DNA of 64,000 nucleotides. It comes from Pohlia nutans. Its lineage: Eukaryota > Streptophyta > Bryopsida > Bryales > Mniaceae. Numbering within the stretch: the first letter of the stretch is position 1; each line of letters begins with the position of its first letter. Of this stretch, positions 60,438-64,000 are shown piece by piece. Below the pieces are notes generated by a model. The model was not told the origin of the DNA and ran no database searches. It was given only the letters and a program-made list of their open reading frames with translations. The stretch lies in the NCBI GenBank assembly GCA_022496805.1, contig CM040085.1, forward strand, positions 15,033,811-15,097,810, given 5' to 3'. A program made the translations under genes and the position numbers.

Positions 60438-61094
60438 TTACATGGCCGGCTGGAAGCCCTTCTTGATCATCTCCGTCGTCTCGTCCGACGTCCCGAACGC
60501 CTTCGACAAGATGCCGGTCTGAATGGCCGGGGTCGACCCGTACAGCGCCGAAGGCATCAGCTGCACTCCCGGGTTCTGCGCGTTCAGCACCGACACCGTC
60601 ACGGAGTGCCCGCTGCCGGTGTTCAGCTGGAAGTGCACCAAGCCCTGCGGGAACAGGAAGAAGTCGCCCGTCTTCAGCGTCACGGCGTACAGCTTGCCCG
60701 CAGTGTCCACGAATCCCACGTACACCTGCCCCTTGAGCACCGTGATCACCTCCGCGGCTCTGGGGTGCGTGTGGGGAGGCACCAGACCGCCCTTGGCGTA
60801 GTTGAACTTGGCCAGTGCGAAGCTCTGCGTGTTGAGCGCCGGGTAGTTGACGCCAGCGAAGCCGGGGATGATGCCGATGCCGAGCGGGTTGTTGGTGTCG
60901 GCGTCGGCGCGCAGGCCCCTGAATGCGAAGTCTTCAGGCATCACCATCGCCGGAGACTTGCAGGCGAGGCCATTGAACATGATGGGGCTCTTGAGGTCCG
61001 CCACGCAGAAGTCGTTGATGGCGCTGGGATCGGTGGCAGACGCTACGGCCACCAGCAGGACAGCCGCCATGAACACGACCATGAGCTTGGCCAT
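60438..61094 (-). CDS. Germin-like protein (cupin), 218 aa
   Basis: A secreted apoplastic cupin that usually forms oligomers and binds manganese; members have oxalate oxidase, superoxide dismutase or no known activity. Single exon. The signal peptide is about residues 1-22 (KLMVVFMAAVLLVAVASA). A Cys pair (DFCVAD and LACKSP) matches the conserved N-terminal disulphide. Germin box 1 is GLVPPHTHPRAAEVITVLKG with metal ligands His, His and Glu. Box 2 is GDFFLFPQGLVHFQLN with the fourth ligand His. I chose ATG 61094 because the signal peptide begins there; there is no upstream ATG in the same open frame. Composition is GC-rich, unlike its surroundings, as is common for intronless plant germin-like genes. 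The enzymatic activity cannot be read from sequence. Confidence 0.95.
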   Translation of the reverse strand: MAKLMVVFMAAVLLVAVASATDPSAINDFCVADLKSPIMFNGLACKSPAMVMPEDFAFRGLRADADTNNPLGIGIIPGFAGVNYPALNTQSFALAKFNYAKGGLVPPHTHPRAAEVITVLKGQVYVGFVDTAGKLYAVTLKTGDFFLFPQGLVHFQLNTGSGHSVTVSVLNAQNPGVQLMPSALYGSTPAIQTGILSKAFGTSDETTEMIKKGFQPAM

Positions 61095-61221
61095 CTCAGA
61101 ATCGAAGCTAGCTAGAAGCACAGAGAATGTGAACAAACACGTCGAGAAAGCTAGCTCTGAGATGAGTGGCAGAATAGATGATGATCAGTCGACTGATGGA
61201 AGTGAAGAATTGGATCACGTA

Positions 61222-61227
61222 CTTATA
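61222..61227 (-). promoter_or_regulatory. TATA box of the germin-like gene
   Basis: TATAAG on the minus strand (within GATATAAGTACGTG), about 130 bp upstream of the ATG. Motif and position only. Confidence 0.5.
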
Positions 61228-61275
61228 TCACCGCGACAGTGGGTAATCGGTGAAGTCCTGAATTTCCGTGCGTAA

Positions 61276-63216
61276 TGAATGAACCAGACAGGCGTAACTC
61301 GTAGTTGCTGCGAATGGGTGGGAACCCACTCAGTTAATTTCTAAGCAATTTTAAATGCGATTGAAGAAACATGCCCGGATTAGGTTGTTGCATATCATCA
61401 CGGACGCAGCTCAAAAGAAATTACCTTCCAGACACAGATACGCACCGTCTGCGCAGCAAGGACAGGACTGTGTGGATACGGAAGCATGGTTGTCAGTGAT
61501 CGTAAGCTTATGCACAGTGAAGCTCGTTTTCATTTCATCGCCGGCTCCTTAAAGGATACTGTATGAAGAAGATGTCGGAGAATAACTCTGGTCGTAAGAC
61601 CACAATAATGCAGACTCTATGAAATGGACTTCTATCTGGAGTAACTGGAACATACAAGAAACTTGTATGTATTCCGGTTCCCTTCCCAACGTTTGGTCTT
61701 TTGTCTGGTATGCATCGAACCAATGGTGGGTCGAAACACTTGGAGTTGTATTCAACAATCAATATCCTTGGCTTAAACTTATATAGATGCTGAGATAGTT
61801 GACTTTGTAAATTGAACCTTATAAGTGTTTAGATAGAGAAAGTAATGTGAATTATAGGACCAACGTGAATGAAGAGTCTGTTGGGGGAAGTGTTGCCAAC
61901 GTAGCCACGTGAACCAAGTTAGCACGTGCTACCCTTGATGACCTCTTTTGAGGGTAGAATCTATGATCACAAAACCAATATAGGTAACAAGTAGCAAGTG
62001 ACATGTAACAAGTAACAGATAAAAAGTAACAAGTATGTGAATAAGATTTTTTAGAATCTAGGTTGTATTGAGTGGTCACTCCTTTAAGTTGGAGTATGGT
62101 TGTGAGAAGTCAAGGGAGTTTGTGTTTGGAGGTCTGGGTTTGATTATTGTGTGACCCATGAATTTAAGCCGTTTAGCATTGTCTCTCGTTTGAGCTAAGT
62201 GTGTGATAGTTAGTAGAGCTCTTTTTATTGTAGGAGATTCTTGCGGGGATTATTTTCAGTGGTTGTTTTTTATCCGTCTTTTGGTGTGTGTGTGGACACA
62301 ATTACACAACTAAACTCGGTTTTCTACAAGTTATAGTTGAGTTTCAAATTTCAACTAGATAATGAACGTTCTACCCTTGATACGGTCTTTCGAGGTTAAA
62401 CTCTTTACGGTTCAGCTATGTCACTCTTCAGCAAAGACACCCCTGGAAGTGGTGCGCGGGTCAATAATAATGGCAAGATGCCATTCAATACGAGTAGTAA
62501 GAGGTCATTAGGTGAAATTTGGTCACCCCAATAGATAGGGTATGTTCATGAGAAATTTTACCTGAGGGTCGATATTTGTAGTACGACAATGAAGAGAAGC
62601 ACCTCCCTGTCCACAATGCTAGAATGCATTCTTTGTCGTCCTCATGAAGAGAAGCAGTCCGTTTTTGTGTTAGAATTGCCAGCTCAAACCGAGCACATTT
62701 GAATGCTCAAGTGTCCGGGCTAGCTCACTCCGTCAGCAGTTGCTCACGCTCATGTGAAAATTGCACAAGCAATTAAGGACTGGAAGGTCAGTCGTAGCCA
62801 GTGTGAACAAGGTATCGAGTCCTAGAATCCAGGCATAACTATATCGGAGCTTCCGTCCAAACTCCGACTTTCTAGAGTCCAGAGTGTAGTCTTTAAATAA
62901 CGTCAGATCAACTGTAGCGGATTATCATGGCTATGAATACCGACTTTATTACATAACTTTACAGGAGGTCCTTGCAAAAGATGTGCACTATGCGCTGCAT
63001 CCCTAACAGCTCTGAGGGCGGACTTCCATGCCCCGTCTCTATATCCCCCGGTGGTCTTAAATGCGCTGTCCCGGAATAGGGTTGGCAGCGCGAGACGGGC
63101 CCCACGGGGTCCCACGCTGCCAAGAGCCTCTTCTTTTCCTTCCGAGCCTGATCTTTTTCCTGCCGTCTCCGGTTTTTTTCCTTTCCTTCCTGCCCCACTC
63201 TCGCGCGGGTCCCGCT
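61276..63216. other. Gene-free stretch, possibly degraded retroelement
   Basis: The 62.4-63.2 kb part is less AT-rich and reads like LTR or leader sequence in style, but I find no paired LTR, primer-binding site or polymerase ORF. Nothing firm. Confidence 0.3.
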
Positions 63217-63445
63217 GCCACGTCGGCAGTCTCGCTAGCCCCTCCCGGAGCATCTCGCGGTTTTGCCACGTCGGTAGTCTCGCCAGCCCCTCCCGGAGCA
63301 TCTCGCGGTTTTGCCACGTCGGCAGTCTCGCTAGCCCCTCCCGGAGCATCTCGCGGTTTTGTCACGTCGGCAGTCTCGCCAGCCCCTCCCGGAGCATCTC
63401 GTGGTTTTGCCACGTCAGCAGTCTCATGCCGGCTCGCCAGTCTCG
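63217..63445. repeat. 48-bp GC-rich minisatellite, four full copies plus a partial fifth
   Basis: Units start at 63217, 63265, 63313, 63361 and 63409 (GCCACGTCGGCAGTCTCGCT, then AGCCCCTCCCGGAGCATCTCGCG-type sequence). Copies differ by one to three bases and the fifth diverges after about 25 bp. The 48-bp period keeps reading frames open on both strands (16-residue repeats such as ATSAVSLAPPGASRGF), so long open frames here may be a by-product of the repeat rather than genes. Confidence 0.9.
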
Positions 63446-64000
63446 CGCAAGGCCCATGCCATTCTCGCGATGTCATGCCAGATCCATTCCATGCCATGGG
63501 TGAGGGTCTCATCCGATTGACAGATTCATCCATCGCACCCATGCTGTCAGACATCAATGTACCAAGTGGCGGCCAACTCAGTCTCGTCCTTTTGGCGGCA
63601 TCTCACCATTCATTACTGATAATCATACTGGGAATTATTTTCAAATCATGATATGATGTTGGCGAGACGGCTAATGATGATGGTGGCCTTCTTCTTCCTG
63701 GTTTTTGGTTCCTCAAGGTCTCTTGTTTCCTCATTCTGCTGTTTGCTGTTTGCGCCTTGCTGTTTTTGCATGCTGTTTGCACTTTGCCGTTTTGCGCCTT
63801 GCTGTTGTTGAGAGTACATGGTGCCGTCTCACGCGAATCCAACAGCAGTCGGTTTAGGGTACACGTTTAAGCGTGGCACTTGCATAAATCGAGATTTTCA
63901 TCGAGCGGAGAGCATCATAGCTTGTTCACGAAGATATTGTACGATTATTCAACCAAAGTTTGATGCTTTTCTAATGTTTCGCATGTTTGCATAAATGCTG
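63446..64000. other. Gene-free window end
   Basis: Contains short CTGTTTGC / GCCTTGCTGTT repeats at about 63740-63806. No exon recognised; features may continue beyond the window. Confidence 0.35.

Noticed and set aside
60606..61115. 169-codon and overlapping plus-strand open frames
   Set aside because: Shadow frames of the GC-rich germin-like gene on the minus strand.
63057..63651. Long open frames on both strands (166 and 196 codons)
   Set aside because: Explained by the 48-bp stop-free minisatellite; no independent coding evidence.

Overview
The window is nuclear DNA of a land plant. It is AT-rich overall, with GC-rich coding islands, GT-AG introns, plastid transit peptides, a plant-type histone H3.3 (T31, Y41, H87, L90), CCCTAAA telomere-type repeats and plant families (germin-like protein, trihelix factor, serine carboxypeptidase-like). 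Low gene density and a crowd of small non-autonomous DNA elements fit a bryophyte, perhaps a moss such as Sphagnum, but the species assignment is inference.

I support eight protein-coding loci. Left to right they are: a one-exon conserved protein of unknown function (5.24-5.69 kb, +); a multi-exon trihelix/MYB-SANT-like factor (18.27-21.14 kb, +); histone H3.3 copy 1 (23.79-24.59 kb, -); histone H3.3 copy 2 (33.83-34.64 kb, +), in opposite orientation to copy 1; an eight-exon plastid-type alpha/beta hydrolase (37.37-40.09 kb, -); a fourteen-exon serine carboxypeptidase-like gene with an in-frame TGA at codon 34 (43.79-48.69 kb, +); a six-exon plastid membrane protein of unknown function (51.08-53.91 kb, -); and a one-exon germin-like protein (60.44-61.09 kb, -). 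Exon structures were worked out by hand from splice sites, reading phase and family resemblance. The genes look like independent loci rather than one pathway; only the two H3.3 copies are clearly related.

Most of the rest is transposon-derived. The dominant signal is a set of short elements bounded by exact TTAA and starting CCCCTAAACGTCC, CCCTTTAACGTCC or similar. At least six sequence families (here A-F) are present, plus two TTAA-type singletons (G, H), and several copies are nested. One nested insertion has its empty site elsewhere in the window: a single TTAA there corresponds to TTAA on both sides of the insertion. This is the target-site behaviour of piggyBac-type elements, which would be unexpected in a plant. 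Other elements are a 120-bp CACTA-type MITE with a 3-bp duplication, Mutator-like elements with 8-9-bp duplications, a 1-kb inverted array near 14.4 kb, and fold-back elements.

Further structure not explained by genes: about 1.1 kb of irregularly spaced 12-bp imperfect palindromes (TTGCTTTAAGCA type, 29.3-30.4 kb), a 34-bp tandem array directly upstream of the hydrolase start codon, a 48-bp minisatellite at 63.2-63.4 kb, and a perfect 27-bp-arm hairpin at 54.25-54.32 kb. No tRNA, rRNA, CRISPR array or autonomous transposase/reverse-transcriptase ORF was found.
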